A DNA stretch of 64,000 nt from Nannocystis sp. RBIL2 (GTDB lineage Bacteria > Myxococcota_A > Polyangia > Nannocystales > Nannocystaceae): the NCBI RefSeq assembly GCF_026626745.1, contig NZ_JAPNJW010000002.1, positions 3,124,151 to 3,188,150 on the forward strand. Reading direction: 5' to 3'. The first letter of the stretch is position 1, and every line of letters begins with the position of its first letter. Below, piece by piece: positions 41,407 through 50,651 of the stretch. Below the pieces are notes generated by a model. That model did no database searches, had not been told where the DNA came from, and saw only the letters and a list, made by a program, of their open reading frames with translations. A program made the translations under genes and the position numbers.

Positions 41407-43158
41407 ATGCCCCGTCCGCAAGCGTTCGCCCTCCCGCTCCTCGCCCTTGGAATCGTGCCTGTCGCCTGCGGCGACTCCACGGCCAGCAGCACCGCCTCGC
41501 TGACCACCACCGGGGTGACGAGCGCGACCGCCTCGACCGGCACCGCCACCGATTCGCCCACGGCCACCACCACCGGCGTGCCGACCACCAGCGCCGGCAG
41601 CGAGAGCGCCACCGGCTCCACCTCCACCTCGGCCAGCACCACCGACGAGGTCTCGGCCAGCGGCAGCAACACCGGCTTCAAGTTCGACACACCGCAGGGC
41701 GGCGACATCGGCGACATCGAGACCGACGGGCCCGCGCCGACCTGCCACGTCGTCGACGACATGGACGCGATCGGCGACTGCAACAAGGAGGCCCCGCCCG
41801 ACAGCTTCGAGCCCGAGGTCCAATGGTCGTGGGGCAATCAGAACAGCGGCGGCAGCTCTTCGACCCCGCTGGTCGCCAACCTCACCGACGACAACGGCGA
41901 CGGCTCGATCGACCTGTGCGACGTCCCCGACATCATCGTCGTCACCGGCGGCCCCCTCGGCGGCAAGATCCACGTCCTCGACGGCGCCACCGGCGTCGAG
42001 CACTTCGCGGTCGCCACCCCCGTCGACGGCTTCGTGACCCCCGCCATCGGCGACATCGACAACGACGGCCTGCCCGAGATCGTCGCTGCCACCCCCGGCG
42101 GCACCTTCCTCGGGCCCAGCGCGCTCGTGGCGTTCGAGCACGACGGCGCGCTCAAGTGGACCTCCGCCGACAAGTTCAACCACGACCAGGGCGGCGCCGT
42201 CGCGCTCGGCGACCTCGACAACGACGGCGACGTCGAGGTCGTGTGCGACGACCTCGTCGTCGACCACGAGGGCAAGACCCTGTTCATCGCCCCCGAGCAG
42301 GCGCTGTGGGACATCGTGTTCCACTGCACCGCGACCGTCCTCGCCGACCTCGACGGCGACCTCGACCTCGAGGTCGTCCTCGGCCAGGCCGCCTATCATC
42401 ACGACGGCACCGTCTATTACAACGACGTCTCGCTCAAGCCCGGCTTCCCGTCGGTCGCCAACCTCGACCCCGACCCGATGCCGGAGATCCTCCTGACCAA
42501 CAACAATGGCATCACCGTGCTCGAGCACGACGGCAAGGTGAAGTTCAAGGACATCAAGCCGACCGGCGACAACGGCATCGGCGCGTGGTTCCGGCCGTCG
42601 ACCATCCACGACTTCGACGGCGACAAGCTCAGCGAGTTCGCCACCAGCTCGGCCGCGCATTATTCGATGTTCGAGGCCGGCGGCAAGGTCGCCTGGACCG
42701 CCAACGTCCAGGACGGCAGCGGCTGGGCCGCCGGCACCGCCTTCGACTTCCTCGGCGACGGCATCGCCGAGGCGATGTACGCCGACGAGGTCAAGCTGTT
42801 CGTGTTCGACGGCGCCGGCAAGCCGCTGCTGTCGGTCCCGCGCAGCTCCAAGACCTTGATCGAGTACCCCGTGGTCGCCGACGTCGATAACGACGGCTCG
42901 GCCGAGATCGTCGTCGTCTCCGACGTCGGCTACGACGACCTCCAGACCGCGCCCACCGTCCAGGTCATCCGCGACAAGCAGGACCGGTGGATCCAGGCGC
43001 GACGGATCTGGAATCAGCACACCTATCACGTCACCAACGTCCGCGAAGACTCGACCATCCCGCAATACGAGCCGCACTCGTGGGAGCTGCTCAACACCTT
43101 CCGCACCAACGCGCAGATCGAAGGCGGCGCGCTGTGCAAGCCCGAGCCGCCGATGTGA
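41407..43158 (+). CDS. Lipoprotein with FG-GAP/VCBS-like beta-propeller
   Basis: A 583-residue precursor. The signal ends VPVACG (lipobox Cys21), and a Thr/Ser-rich linker of ~70 residues follows. The rest has repeated calcium-type loops: DDNGDGSIDLCDVPDI, GDIDNDGLPEIVAAT, GDLDNDGDVEVV, ADLDGDLDLEVV and ADVDNDGSAEIVVV. These are integrin-alpha-like FG-GAP/VCBS blades. The conserved-looking end (IWNQHTYHVTNVREDSTIP) is shared, in my recollection, by related myxobacterial proteins. It probably acts at the cell surface in binding. Confidence 0.8.
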   Translation: MPRPQAFALPLLALGIVPVACGDSTASSTASLTTTGVTSATASTGTATDSPTATTTGVPTTSAGSESATGSTSTSASTTDEVSASGSNTGFKFDTPQGGDIGDIETDGPAPTCHVVDDMDAIGDCNKEAPPDSFEPEVQWSWGNQNSGGSSSTPLVANLTDDNGDGSIDLCDVPDIIVVTGGPLGGKIHVLDGATGVEHFAVATPVDGFVTPAIGDIDNDGLPEIVAATPGGTFLGPSALVAFEHDGALKWTSADKFNHDQGGAVALGDLDNDGDVEVVCDDLVVDHEGKTLFIAPEQALWDIVFHCTATVLADLDGDLDLEVVLGQAAYHHDGTVYYNDVSLKPGFPSVANLDPDPMPEILLTNNNGITVLEHDGKVKFKDIKPTGDNGIGAWFRPSTIHDFDGDKLSEFATSSAAHYSMFEAGGKVAWTANVQDGSGWAAGTAFDFLGDGIAEAMYADEVKLFVFDGAGKPLLSVPRSSKTLIEYPVVADVDNDGSAEIVVVSDVGYDDLQTAPTVQVIRDKQDRWIQARRIWNQHTYHVTNVREDSTIPQYEPHSWELLNTFRTNAQIEGGALCKPEPPM

Positions 43159-43213
43159 CGCAGAGGGCCGCCGAGCACGAGGCCGAGCCTTCTTCTCGGC
43201 AGCTTCTCTACGA

Positions 43214-43560
43214 CTACGACCGGGCGGACGGTAGCCGATGACTCACCTCGGGCTCGAGCGCCGAACAGAGAAGCCGCGAAAAGTCCTCTGACGCCTCGCT
43301 GCTGGGGTTCACCTCGTGGATAGGCCGGAGCCCTGCGAGCTTCGGCAAGAGCTGTGTGCAGAGCTGGTAGAGCGTTGCCCCGAGCAGGTACACGTCCAGA
43401 TCGCCGAGGCCGTAGGTCGCCAGGCCGCTGCGCGTGAGGCGATACACCGGCTGCATCGCCGTCAGCGAGAAGCGGCGGTGGTTGTACGAGAGCACGGGCG
43501 CGAGGCCCTGGTAGTCGCCATGTAGCTGTGCCGCTCGCGGGAGCGCCGTTTCTCGCGCGG
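43214..43560 (-). pseudogene. Ser/Thr kinase C-lobe fragment
   Basis: The minus strand encodes YGLGDLDVYLLGATLYQL, then NPSSEASEDFSRLLCSALEPEVSHRLPSAR. This resembles the C-lobe of Hanks kinases (xxDVYxLGATLYxLLTG and RLLxxALxxDPxxR). There is no N-lobe, catalytic loop or DFG, and no good start, so this is a remnant of a fifth kinase gene. The upstream part is unclear. Confidence 0.45.
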
Positions 43561-43634
43561 GGGGTGCTTCAGGTCGGCTATCGCTTCGATGTCAGGCCTC
43601 GCCGTCGTCGCATGCGGCCATGACCCACGGCATG

Positions 43635-43662
43635 ATATGTCCCGAGAGACATGTCCTTTAAG
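43635..43662. repeat. 14-nt periodic mini-hairpin array (2 units)
   Basis: ATATGTCC at 43635 and ACATGTCC at 43649 are exactly 14 bases apart. TGTCC pairs with AGACA across the 4-base CGAG, with one mismatch. The array abuts a truncated Cys-rich gene. Confidence 0.65.
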
Positions 43663-43906
43663 GCTCAATCAAACCGAGCACCGCTGCGACAGCCTGTCGC
43701 ACGTCCGCGCGTGCATGCTGACCAACTGCCACGACATCTATCACGGGACCTGGGGCGACGATCACCACGAAGCCGAGGAGATGTGCGCAGCCGCTGCGGA
43801 GGCGTTCTCGGCCGACGTGCTCACCTGTCGCCTGATGCAGTGCGAGGCCGCCGTCGGCGACGAGGCCCTGTGCGAGGGCACGTTGGCAGGGCTCCCGTGC
43901 GAGTGA
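43661..43906 (+). pseudogene. Truncated Cys-rich secreted-protein fragment
   Basis: An open frame ends at 43906 with about 75 residues carrying eight cysteines (HRCDSLSHVRACMLTNCHD, EMCAAAAEAF, CRLMQCEAAV, CEGTLAGLPCE). These are spaced like the Cys-rich tails of the lipoproteins at 2346 and 10350. There is no signal peptide and the frame runs upstream into the 14-nt repeat, so it looks like the 3' remainder of a larger gene. Confidence 0.45.
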
Positions 43907-44033
43907 CCATCAAGGCGCACTCGAGCTCGGCAGAGCTCACCTCCATGCGGCAGCAGACCCGCGACATCACGTCGCAGAGACAGCGCTCTCGATCCTCCGT
44001 ATGGTCGGGGCCACTGCTCAAGGATCTCGAACG

Positions 44034-44927
44034 ATGCAACTGTCCCGCCTCGTCGCCCTCTTCCCGTTGCTCATCCCCGCATGCGACTCGCACGAGCCGG
44101 GCTTCACCGACGAGCCCGTCGAGATCGTGTTCGAGGGGCGCGTCGGCGGCGAGCCGTTCGCCTGCGGCCGGAGCTACAGCGGGCTCGGTACGGACGGCGC
44201 CACAATGACGCCGCAGGACTTCCGCTTCTACGTCCACGACGTCCGGCTCGTCACCATCGAGGGCGAGGAGCACCCGGTCACGATCGAGGACGACGGCGTC
44301 AACCAGGGCAGCGGGGTCGCCCTCATCGACTTCGAGGACGGCTCGGGCTCCTGCACCAACGGCACCCCGGAGCTGCACACCACGATCAAGGGCGTCGTCG
44401 CGGCGCAGCCGCGGCATGGCGGCGGCGCCCACGACTTCGTGGCGCTCCGCTTCAAGATCGGCGTGCCGGAGGAGCTGAACCACACCGACCTCACGCAGGC
44501 CCCGGCGCCGCTCAACGACACGACCATGTCGTGGAGCTGGAACTACGGCCACATCTTCTTCACGGCCTGGGGCGTCGTCGAGGGCGACGCACCGTCCACG
44601 GTCGGCCTGCACGTGGGCAGCATCGGCTGCGAAGGCGACGCGATGGCCGGCGAGATCGTGTCCTGCGCCAACTCGAACCGGCCGGAGATCGAGCTCGACG
44701 GCTTCATCGCCGAGACTGGCAAGGTCTCCGTCGACTGGGGTGCGGTATTCAGCGGCCTCACGCTGGCGACCCCGTCGACCGAGTGCGAGGAGATGGAGGG
44801 CAAGACGACCTGCGCCTGTCACTCGTTCGGCCCCGAGGCGCTGTGTTCGTCGATGTTCAGCCCGTTGGGCCTCGACTGGACGAACGGCGACAGCACCGCC
44901 AACCAGGCGATCTTCCGCGTGCAGTGA
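44034..44927 (+). CDS. MbnP-like copper-binding lipoprotein
   Basis: A 297-residue protein with a lipobox (LIPAC, Cys17). The body matches the MbnP-type family: an N-terminal region with EIVFEGRVGGEPFACG, then TPQDFRFYVHDVRLV, VALIDFEDGSGSC, HDFVALRFKIGVPEELNH and MSWSWNYGHIFF. MbnP proteins bind copper with a Trp-derived kynurenine made by the partner MbnH. The Trp-rich MSWSWNY block is the kind of site expected. The next gene is an MbnH-like di-heme enzyme, with the ATG overlapping this stop (TGATG), so they are coupled. The pair occurs here without methanobactin genes in the window. Confidence 0.8.
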   Translation: MQLSRLVALFPLLIPACDSHEPGFTDEPVEIVFEGRVGGEPFACGRSYSGLGTDGATMTPQDFRFYVHDVRLVTIEGEEHPVTIEDDGVNQGSGVALIDFEDGSGSCTNGTPELHTTIKGVVAAQPRHGGGAHDFVALRFKIGVPEELNHTDLTQAPAPLNDTTMSWSWNYGHIFFTAWGVVEGDAPSTVGLHVGSIGCEGDAMAGEIVSCANSNRPEIELDGFIAETGKVSVDWGAVFSGLTLATPSTECEEMEGKTTCACHSFGPEALCSSMFSPLGLDWTNGDSTANQAIFRVQ

Positions 44928-46048
44928 TGCGTGTCTCGCTCGCGCTGACGGCCTGCCTGGCGCTCGCCGCCTGCGACGACGGCGAGCCTGCCCAGGGCTA
45001 CGCCTGGCAGCTCGGCGTCGGCCTCCCGGTGCCGCTCGTCCCCGAGGACAACCCGATGACTGCGGAGAAGGTCGAGCTCGGGCGCCATCTGTTCTACGAC
45101 ACGCGGCTGTCCGGCAACGAGACGCAGTCGTGCGCGACCTGCCACCGCCAGGAGCTCGCTTTCACCGACGCCGAGGTGCTCTCGACCGGCTCGACCGGCC
45201 AGCGCACCCTTCGGAACTCGATGAGCCTGGCCAACGTCGCGTACTCGACGACCTACACCTGGGCCAACCCGCTGCTCCTCGATCTCGAGAAGCAGATGAT
45301 GACGCCGCTGTTCGGCTTCGATCCGGTCGAGCTCGGGCTCCGTGGAATGGAGGACGTGCTGATCGAGCGGCTGCGGGAAGAGCCGCGCTACGAGGCGCTG
45401 TTCTCCGAGGCTTTCCCGGACGACGACGACCCCTTCACAATGACCCACGTGACGCGCGCGCTGGCCTGTTTCGAGCGCAGCTTGCTGTCAGGAGATTCGC
45501 CGTACGATCGCTACCTCGGCGGCGACCAGGACGCCGTCTCGGAGTCGGCGAAGCGCGGTGCGAGGCTGTTCAGCTCGGAGAAGTTCGAGTGCTTCCATTG
45601 CCACGCCGGCTTCAACTTCCAGGACAGCATCGCCTACGAGGGCAGGCCGCCGCGCAACGGCATCTTCCACAACACCGGCCTCTACAACATCGACGGCAAG
45701 GGCGGCTACCCGGCGGGTAACACCGGCTTGCACGAGTTCACCGGCGTGGCCGCCGACATGGGGCGGTTCCGGGTGCCGACGCTGCGCAACATCGCCGTGA
45801 CGGCGCCGTACATGCACGACGGCAGCATTGCGACCCTCTCCGAGGTCCTCGACCACTACGCCGCCGGCGGGCGCACGATCGCCGACGGCCCGAACGCCGG
45901 GGTCGGCAGCGCCAACCCGTTCAAGAGCAGCTTCATCCGCGGCTTCGACCTGACGGACGACGAGCGCGCCGACGTGCTCGCCTTCCTCGACAGCCTCACC
46001 GACGACACCTTCTTGACCGATCCGCAGCTCGCCGATCCATGGCAGTGA
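44927..46048 (+). CDS. MbnH/MauG-like di-heme cytochrome c enzyme
   Basis: A 373-residue lipoprotein (lipobox ALAAC, Cys16) of the cytochrome c peroxidase/MauG family. Two heme c sites are seen: CATCH (69-73) and CFHCH (222-226). Family blocks LGRHLFYDTRLSGN, LAFTD, TLRNSMSLAN, and MGRFRVPTLRNIAVTAPYMHDGS follow the expected order. MbnH uses a bis-Fe(IV)-type intermediate to oxidise a Trp of MbnP to kynurenine. Given the directly upstream, coupled MbnP-like gene, that is the best prediction here. Being lipid-anchored, it acts in the periplasm or on the outer membrane. Confidence 0.85.
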   Translation: MRVSLALTACLALAACDDGEPAQGYAWQLGVGLPVPLVPEDNPMTAEKVELGRHLFYDTRLSGNETQSCATCHRQELAFTDAEVLSTGSTGQRTLRNSMSLANVAYSTTYTWANPLLLDLEKQMMTPLFGFDPVELGLRGMEDVLIERLREEPRYEALFSEAFPDDDDPFTMTHVTRALACFERSLLSGDSPYDRYLGGDQDAVSESAKRGARLFSSEKFECFHCHAGFNFQDSIAYEGRPPRNGIFHNTGLYNIDGKGGYPAGNTGLHEFTGVAADMGRFRVPTLRNIAVTAPYMHDGSIATLSEVLDHYAAGGRTIADGPNAGVGSANPFKSSFIRGFDLTDDERADVLAFLDSLTDDTFLTDPQLADPWQ

Positions 46049-46453
46049 AGATCGCGTCCGAACGGCCAGGTCGCGGCTCCGCCGGCGGGACAATCCGAGA
46101 GCACACAGACGATGAGCAGGAGACCTCGGCGCACGCGTCGCCAGCGTAGCGAGCTCGAGGCGGTGGGCCCATTCTTCGCGGCGAAAGGCGACCCGGGAGG
46201 ATACGGCGCGAGGGGGGGAATGCTCACCGCGGTGGGAAGGGGCTCGTCGGTCTCGACGATCGTCCCCGCGAGGTCGAGCCGAAGCCGACGCGGCGAATCG
46301 AGGTCCACGAGCCACAGCCGTCGTTCGTCCCAGGCGCCGATGCGCAGCCGGCTCGCGCTCACGATCGCGACGGGAGTCATGGCGTCGGCATATCACCGAT
46401 CTCCGTGACCGCGAAAGTACAAGTTGCTCCGCCTCGTCGCCGGAGCGGACGCG
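46049..46453. other. Intergenic region with a gene fragment
   Basis: The region lies downstream of both convergent neighbours and so holds terminators rather than promoters. It contains a minus-strand coding-like fragment (46140-46380). No recognised hairpin stands out. Confidence 0.4.
46140..46380 (-). pseudogene. 5' fragment of a gene, possibly propeller-type
   Basis: From an ATG at 46380 about 55 codons have strong GC third-position bias and read LRIGAWDERRLWLVDLDSPRRLRLDL, like a WD or propeller strand. Coding character then fades, so this looks like the truncated beginning of a gene. The function is not identifiable. Confidence 0.3.
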
Positions 46454-47113
46454 TCACGCGGCCGGCAGCACTTCGCGTAGCTCCGCAGGCACGTCGAGGA
46501 AGTCGACGTGACCCGTCGTGATGTCGTACACCGCGCCGACGATCACCAGCTGCCCGCTGTTGACCATGTCCTCGAGGATGCGGCTGCCGTGGCGCAGGTG
46601 ATCGACCGCGTTGCGGACGTTGGCGCGGATCGCATCGCGGAGCTGACGCTCCCGCGAGTGGTCCTTGCCGACCTCGAGCACCGTCTGCGCCGACGAGCGG
46701 ATGCGGTCGACGATGTCACGGATGTTGTCGCTGGCCACCGTGCTCTCCCCGCGCAGCACCTCGAGCGTCGCCGTCACTGCGCCGCACGACGAGTGCCCCA
46801 TGACGACGACGAGCCGGGTGCCGTAGGTCGCCGCGGCGAACTCGGCGCTGCCGATGCCGGACGGCGCGACGATGTTGCCGGCGACGCGGATCACGAACAG
46901 GTCACCGAGCCCCTGGTCGAACAGGATCTCGGCCGGCGCCCGCGAGTCCGAGCAGCACAGCACGATCGCAAACGGGCTCTGACCCGCCGCCAGTCCGCCG
47001 CGCTGCAGCTGGCTCGCCAGAGCGGTGACGCTGCGGGTGTCGTTCTTGTAGCGTTCGTTGCCGGCGACCAGCCGACGCATCGCTTCAAGGGGGGACGGGG
47101 GAGTCTGAGTCAT
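46454..47113 (-). CDS. Beta-class carbonic anhydrase
   Basis: A 219-residue cytoplasmic enzyme that interconverts CO2 and bicarbonate. Zinc ligands are Cys54 in CCSDSR, His107 and Cys110 in GHSSCGA, and the catalytic Asp-Arg dyad lies in CSDSR. The preceding N-terminal block (SPLEAMRRLVAGNERY) is typical of the family. ATG at 47113 suits the family length, although the frame is open further upstream. The gene is alone. Confidence 0.9.
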   Translation of the reverse strand: MTQTPPSPLEAMRRLVAGNERYKNDTRSVTALASQLQRGGLAAGQSPFAIVLCCSDSRAPAEILFDQGLGDLFVIRVAGNIVAPSGIGSAEFAAATYGTRLVVVMGHSSCGAVTATLEVLRGESTVASDNIRDIVDRIRSSAQTVLEVGKDHSRERQLRDAIRANVRNAVDHLRHGSRILEDMVNSGQLVIVGAVYDITTGHVDFLDVPAELREVLPAA

Positions 47114-47505
47114 GGTGGAGCTCGGGGTGCGCAGTCTGCGAAATTGCGCGCGCAGGGTGCGACGGATCGCCTCCAGCGGCAAGCCACCTCCGTCTCACGG
47201 TGGGCGAAGCATTCCTTCGTGACTGGCCTGCCCGCGGCGGAGAGCGGTGCGCACGACTTTTCCGAGCAGATTCCGCACAGTCGAGCGGCACCGAGATCCT
47301 CGAGACGCTTCGTCCCGTGACCTGGCGCATCCTGGAACTCGCCTTCGCCCGCGGATGCTCTTATGAATGGACCTCATGGTTCGGACATGACGCAGCTCGG
47401 CACACACCCTCTCGACGACGAGGTCATGCGCCTGCTGTCGGACAGAGCCTGTCCTTCAGGACAGATTCCGCGCCGCAACATCGCGCGGTCGTCCGCGCGA
47501 CGCGC
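47114..47505. other. Intergenic region with one repeat array
   Basis: No gene was recognised. It contains the 14-nt periodic array at 47433-47488 just downstream of the DUF488-AlkA gene. Confidence 0.45.
47433..47488. repeat. 14-nt periodic mini-hairpin array (4 units)
   Basis: TGCTGTCG at 47433, GCCTGTCC at 47447, ACAGATTC at 47461 and GCAACATC at 47475 keep the 14-base period. CTGTCC-TTCA-GGACAG is a perfect 6-bp mini-hairpin at 47449-47464. Confidence 0.65.
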
Positions 47506-49017
47506 TCACGCCCGGCCCGCGCCCCGCGAGCGGACGGAGCCCGGCGCGCGCTTCGGCGGCGGCGCCGCGTGAATCAGGCCCCGCGCCAGCATGTCGCCCC
47601 CGAGCGCGCAGAAGTAGAGATAACCGCGACGATCGCCGAAGCGCTCGACGTCCAGCGGAGCATCCGCGGCGACGCGCATCAGCGTGCCGAGACCGCGAGC
47701 CACCCCGACGTCGCCCGGCGGAAACACGTCGAGACGACCGAGGCCGCGCAGCAGCACCAGGGCCGCGCTCCACGGGCCGATGCCGGGCAGCTCGCCGAGC
47801 GTCGCTAGCGCGTCGGGCGTGGCCAGGCCGGCGATCGTCGCCTCCGCCAGCTCGCCGGACGCGATCGCCCGGGCCAGGTGGCGCAGCACCTCGGCCTTGC
47901 GCGCGCTCAGGCCGCACGCGCGCAGCGTATCGACGCGAGCCGCGGCGACCGCCTGGGCGGTCGGGAAGGCATGAAAGCGGCGACCCGCGCGCTCGATCGA
48001 TCTGCCGAAGCGCTCGACGAGGCGAGCGACCACCGCGGCGCCGGCGTCGAGGCTCACCTGTTGGAACGGCACCACGTTGGCGAACACCTCGAACCATTCG
48101 GCGAACCGCGGCGGCCGCATCCCGCGCAGCGCCAGGCCGGTGGGGCGGAGCCTGCGATCGGCGGTGGTGAGCCGCAGGAGCGGCGCGGGATCGACGTCGA
48201 GGCCGAGCACCTTGCGCAAGACGGCCGCGAGCTGCGGACGCGCCGCCGGCGACACGTCACCGTGCGACACCAAGTATCGCAGGTCGGGCGCGTCGACCGT
48301 CCCGCGATCCTCGACCTCGACCAGTACGAGCTCTCCGGCGATTGTCAGCACCCGCTGATAACGGCCCTCGTCCCACACGTCGACGCGATTGCTCGGCCGA
48401 CGCTGCAGTACCCGGACCGTCGCTTCGAGATGGAACGGCGCGGGTGTGGCGAGCGCCTCGCCGCCGTCGCGCTCGCCCGGATAGGTCACCCGCGCGCCCT
48501 CGACCACCGCAAAGGGGGTCATACGATGCGGCGAGGAGCGCGAGAGGCCGGTGATGTGCTCGACCCGGGCCCCGCGGGCCGTGAGCGCGTCGGCGACGAG
48601 CGAGCGGTGGCAACGCCACGGCACCGCCTCCGCGCACATCAGCGCGACGCTCCCCTTCGCGGCCCAGCCGCGGAGCTCGGCCAGCCCGGCCGCGAATTCG
48701 TCGGTCTGCATATAATCGGCGTAGCCCCTGAAGCTCCGATTGCGCCACGCGCTGTTCGTCGCGTCCTTGCCGGGGCGCCGCAGACCTCCGAGGCGCGGGA
48801 GGTGCACGTATTGCAGGCGCCGGCGACGAAGGGCCGCCTTCAGGACGTCGCCCTCGAATTGCGGGTTGTGCCGCGAGCGAGGGATCGTGCGGATGTCCGC
48901 GACCACGGCGACGTCGAACGAGCGCAGCAGCGCGACCAACTCGTCGAAGGTCCGCGTCGAGTGGCCGATCGTGTAGATCGGCACCCCCTTCCAGCGATTG
49001 CTCGCACTCGTAGGCAT
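47506..49017 (-). CDS. Fusion of a DUF488 domain and an AlkA-type DNA glycosylase
   Basis: A 503-residue protein. Residues ~12-160 form a DUF488 domain (IYTIGHSTRTFDELVALL, ADIRTIPRSRHNPQF, CAEAVPWRCHRSLVAD). Residues ~205-490 resemble 3-methyladenine DNA glycosylase II. They show an AlkA_N-like strand region, then FANVVPFQQVSL, and the helix-hairpin-helix LGELPGIGPWSAALVLLRGLG followed by the catalytic Asp436 in FPPGDVGV. AlkA removes alkylated bases from DNA. DUF488 is often found beside DNA repair or stress genes with no settled function. The fusion suggests it acts with the glycosylase. ATG at 49017 suits both domains. Confidence 0.8.
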   Translation of the reverse strand: MPTSASNRWKGVPIYTIGHSTRTFDELVALLRSFDVAVVADIRTIPRSRHNPQFEGDVLKAALRRRRLQYVHLPRLGGLRRPGKDATNSAWRNRSFRGYADYMQTDEFAAGLAELRGWAAKGSVALMCAEAVPWRCHRSLVADALTARGARVEHITGLSRSSPHRMTPFAVVEGARVTYPGERDGGEALATPAPFHLEATVRVLQRRPSNRVDVWDEGRYQRVLTIAGELVLVEVEDRGTVDAPDLRYLVSHGDVSPAARPQLAAVLRKVLGLDVDPAPLLRLTTADRRLRPTGLALRGMRPPRFAEWFEVFANVVPFQQVSLDAGAAVVARLVERFGRSIERAGRRFHAFPTAQAVAAARVDTLRACGLSARKAEVLRHLARAIASGELAEATIAGLATPDALATLGELPGIGPWSAALVLLRGLGRLDVFPPGDVGVARGLGTLMRVAADAPLDVERFGDRRGYLYFCALGGDMLARGLIHAAPPPKRAPGSVRSRGAGRA

Positions 49018-49292
49018 CGCACCCCGGGCTCGCGTCGGCGAGCCTCGCCCGAGATCTAGCCGAAGTGTCGCTCCACCTCGGCGCGCCCGGCCGTCGCGCC
49101 CCTTCACGGTGAGCGGAGCGCCACGCCACGAATCGGCGAGCTGCAGCGGCGCAGGGCGCGCAATCGCGCATCGGCCCAACGCCGGCCGGCGACCGTGCTG
49201 TCGCCTGCCGCTCGAACTTGCTGTCTCGCTCCACTCCGCTTGTCTCGACGGCCCAGCGACCGCGCCTCACCATCGACGCCGGCGCTCACGGT

Positions 49293-50384
49293 TCATGTCG
49301 GTATCCTGCCGAGAAAATAGTCATCGCCTTCAGGCTTCACGTCGCAATAGATGTGTTTGCCGTCGCAGACCGCCTTGATGGAGCCTATCTTCCGGGACGG
49401 CCAGACGGCGAGCTCCTCGAAGACACCTCCCTCGCTCGGCACGCGAAGCACTGCCTGCACCGAGCTTCGCCCGGGATCGAGCGGCCGCTCCGCCATGATA
49501 TAGAGGGACTTGCCGTGAATGATGAGCTCCTCGAGGCGCCCGAAACCGTGCCTGGGGGCGGACAGGTAGGGCGCCTCGTCCGGGCACGCGAAGACCTCCT
49601 CCCAGGTCGCCGTCGAGCGGCCACCCCCGCCGCCCGGTGGGTCGATCACGAGCTGAGACGCCTCGCCCTCCGCGGAGAGACGCAGCAAGTTGTTGCTCCG
49701 CCCGTCCACGAAGTACACGTATTCGTCGTCGCTCGCCAGACCCGAATCTGCGTCGACCCCCACCATCGCCACGTCCGCGGCTCCGCCCGCGCGCGGGATG
49801 GTCGCTATGGCCCAGCCGTCACCGGGCCAGAGGGCGCGACCCGGCACGATCGAGGCGAAGATACGATCGCCGAGGAGCGCGAGGTACTGCCCGCACCCCT
49901 CGGGAAAGAGCAGCCCCGAGGCCAGCTCCTGCGCGGCCCCGCCTCGCTTCGGGCACGTCATGACGCGGCAATCCCAGACATCGTAGGGGCTCTCCTCGTT
50001 CACCCAGTAGATCGCGTCACCGACCAGCGCGAGCGTCTGGATCCCTCGCTGCTCCCGGACGACCACCTCGGCGGCGCCACCTTCACGCGGCACCCTCCGC
50101 AGATCGCACTCGTTGGAACTGCGGCCCGCCTTGAACCACGGAGGCACGCCCCGGCTCACCCAGTAGACGTGGCGCTCGTCGACTGCGAGCTGGATCGCGT
50201 AATAGTTGGGGACCTTGTCGAGCTCCGTGATCTCGGCGGTCCGCTTGTCCACCCGGTAGACCGCGTCGCCCGACGTGAAGTAGACGGCCTCGTCGTCGAC
50301 CGCCAGATCTTCGGGATCGAGCCGCTGTGAGGGGCTCAGGGAGAGGTTTCGAAAGCGCTCGGGCCAGCTCGTCGTCATCGTCAT
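49293..50384 (-). CDS. Beta-propeller protein of DUF5050-like type
   Basis: A 363-residue protein of repeated ~45-residue strands (LAVDDEAVYFTSGDAVYRVDKR, LAVDERHVYWVSRG, LALVGDAIYWVNEE, LASDDEYVYFVDGRSNNLLRLS). The pattern AVDxxxVYWxxxxxxxLxRVPxxGG is typical of six-bladed propellers in myxobacteria. There is no signal peptide in this start (ATG 50384; a second ATG at 50378), so it is cytoplasmic as read, although relatives are usually exported. Function unknown. Confidence 0.6.
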   Translation of the reverse strand: MTMTTSWPERFRNLSLSPSQRLDPEDLAVDDEAVYFTSGDAVYRVDKRTAEITELDKVPNYYAIQLAVDERHVYWVSRGVPPWFKAGRSSNECDLRRVPREGGAAEVVVREQRGIQTLALVGDAIYWVNEESPYDVWDCRVMTCPKRGGAAQELASGLLFPEGCGQYLALLGDRIFASIVPGRALWPGDGWAIATIPRAGGAADVAMVGVDADSGLASDDEYVYFVDGRSNNLLRLSAEGEASQLVIDPPGGGGGRSTATWEEVFACPDEAPYLSAPRHGFGRLEELIIHGKSLYIMAERPLDPGRSSVQAVLRVPSEGGVFEELAVWPSRKIGSIKAVCDGKHIYCDVKPEGDDYFLGRIPT

Positions 50385-50651
50385 GATTCCCTCGGTCCGG
50401 GGCCGACGCGGCCAGCGAGCGAATCCGGTCGACCGTCGCCAGCGCGGCGACCTGCGCACGGAGAGGGCGCTCCACGGTCGCGCAGGAGTATCCCGCCGCC
50501 GCGCGTCGGGCACAAGCGAGCACGGGCCAGCGACACGGTGAAGGCCACTTCGCGCGGCCGTCCCGCGGGCGACCCCCCCAGGCACCACTTCGCCGGCGGA
50601 CCGCGCAGGTCCGCGCATTCCTCGATGCATCGCCGGAGGGTAATCTGGCGC

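Noticed and set aside
46561-46590. CCATGTCC followed by ATGCGGCT at 14-base spacing inside the carbonic anhydrase gene
   Set aside because: Only one core matches, the second unit does not pair, and the encoded residues are ordinary for the family, so chance is likely.
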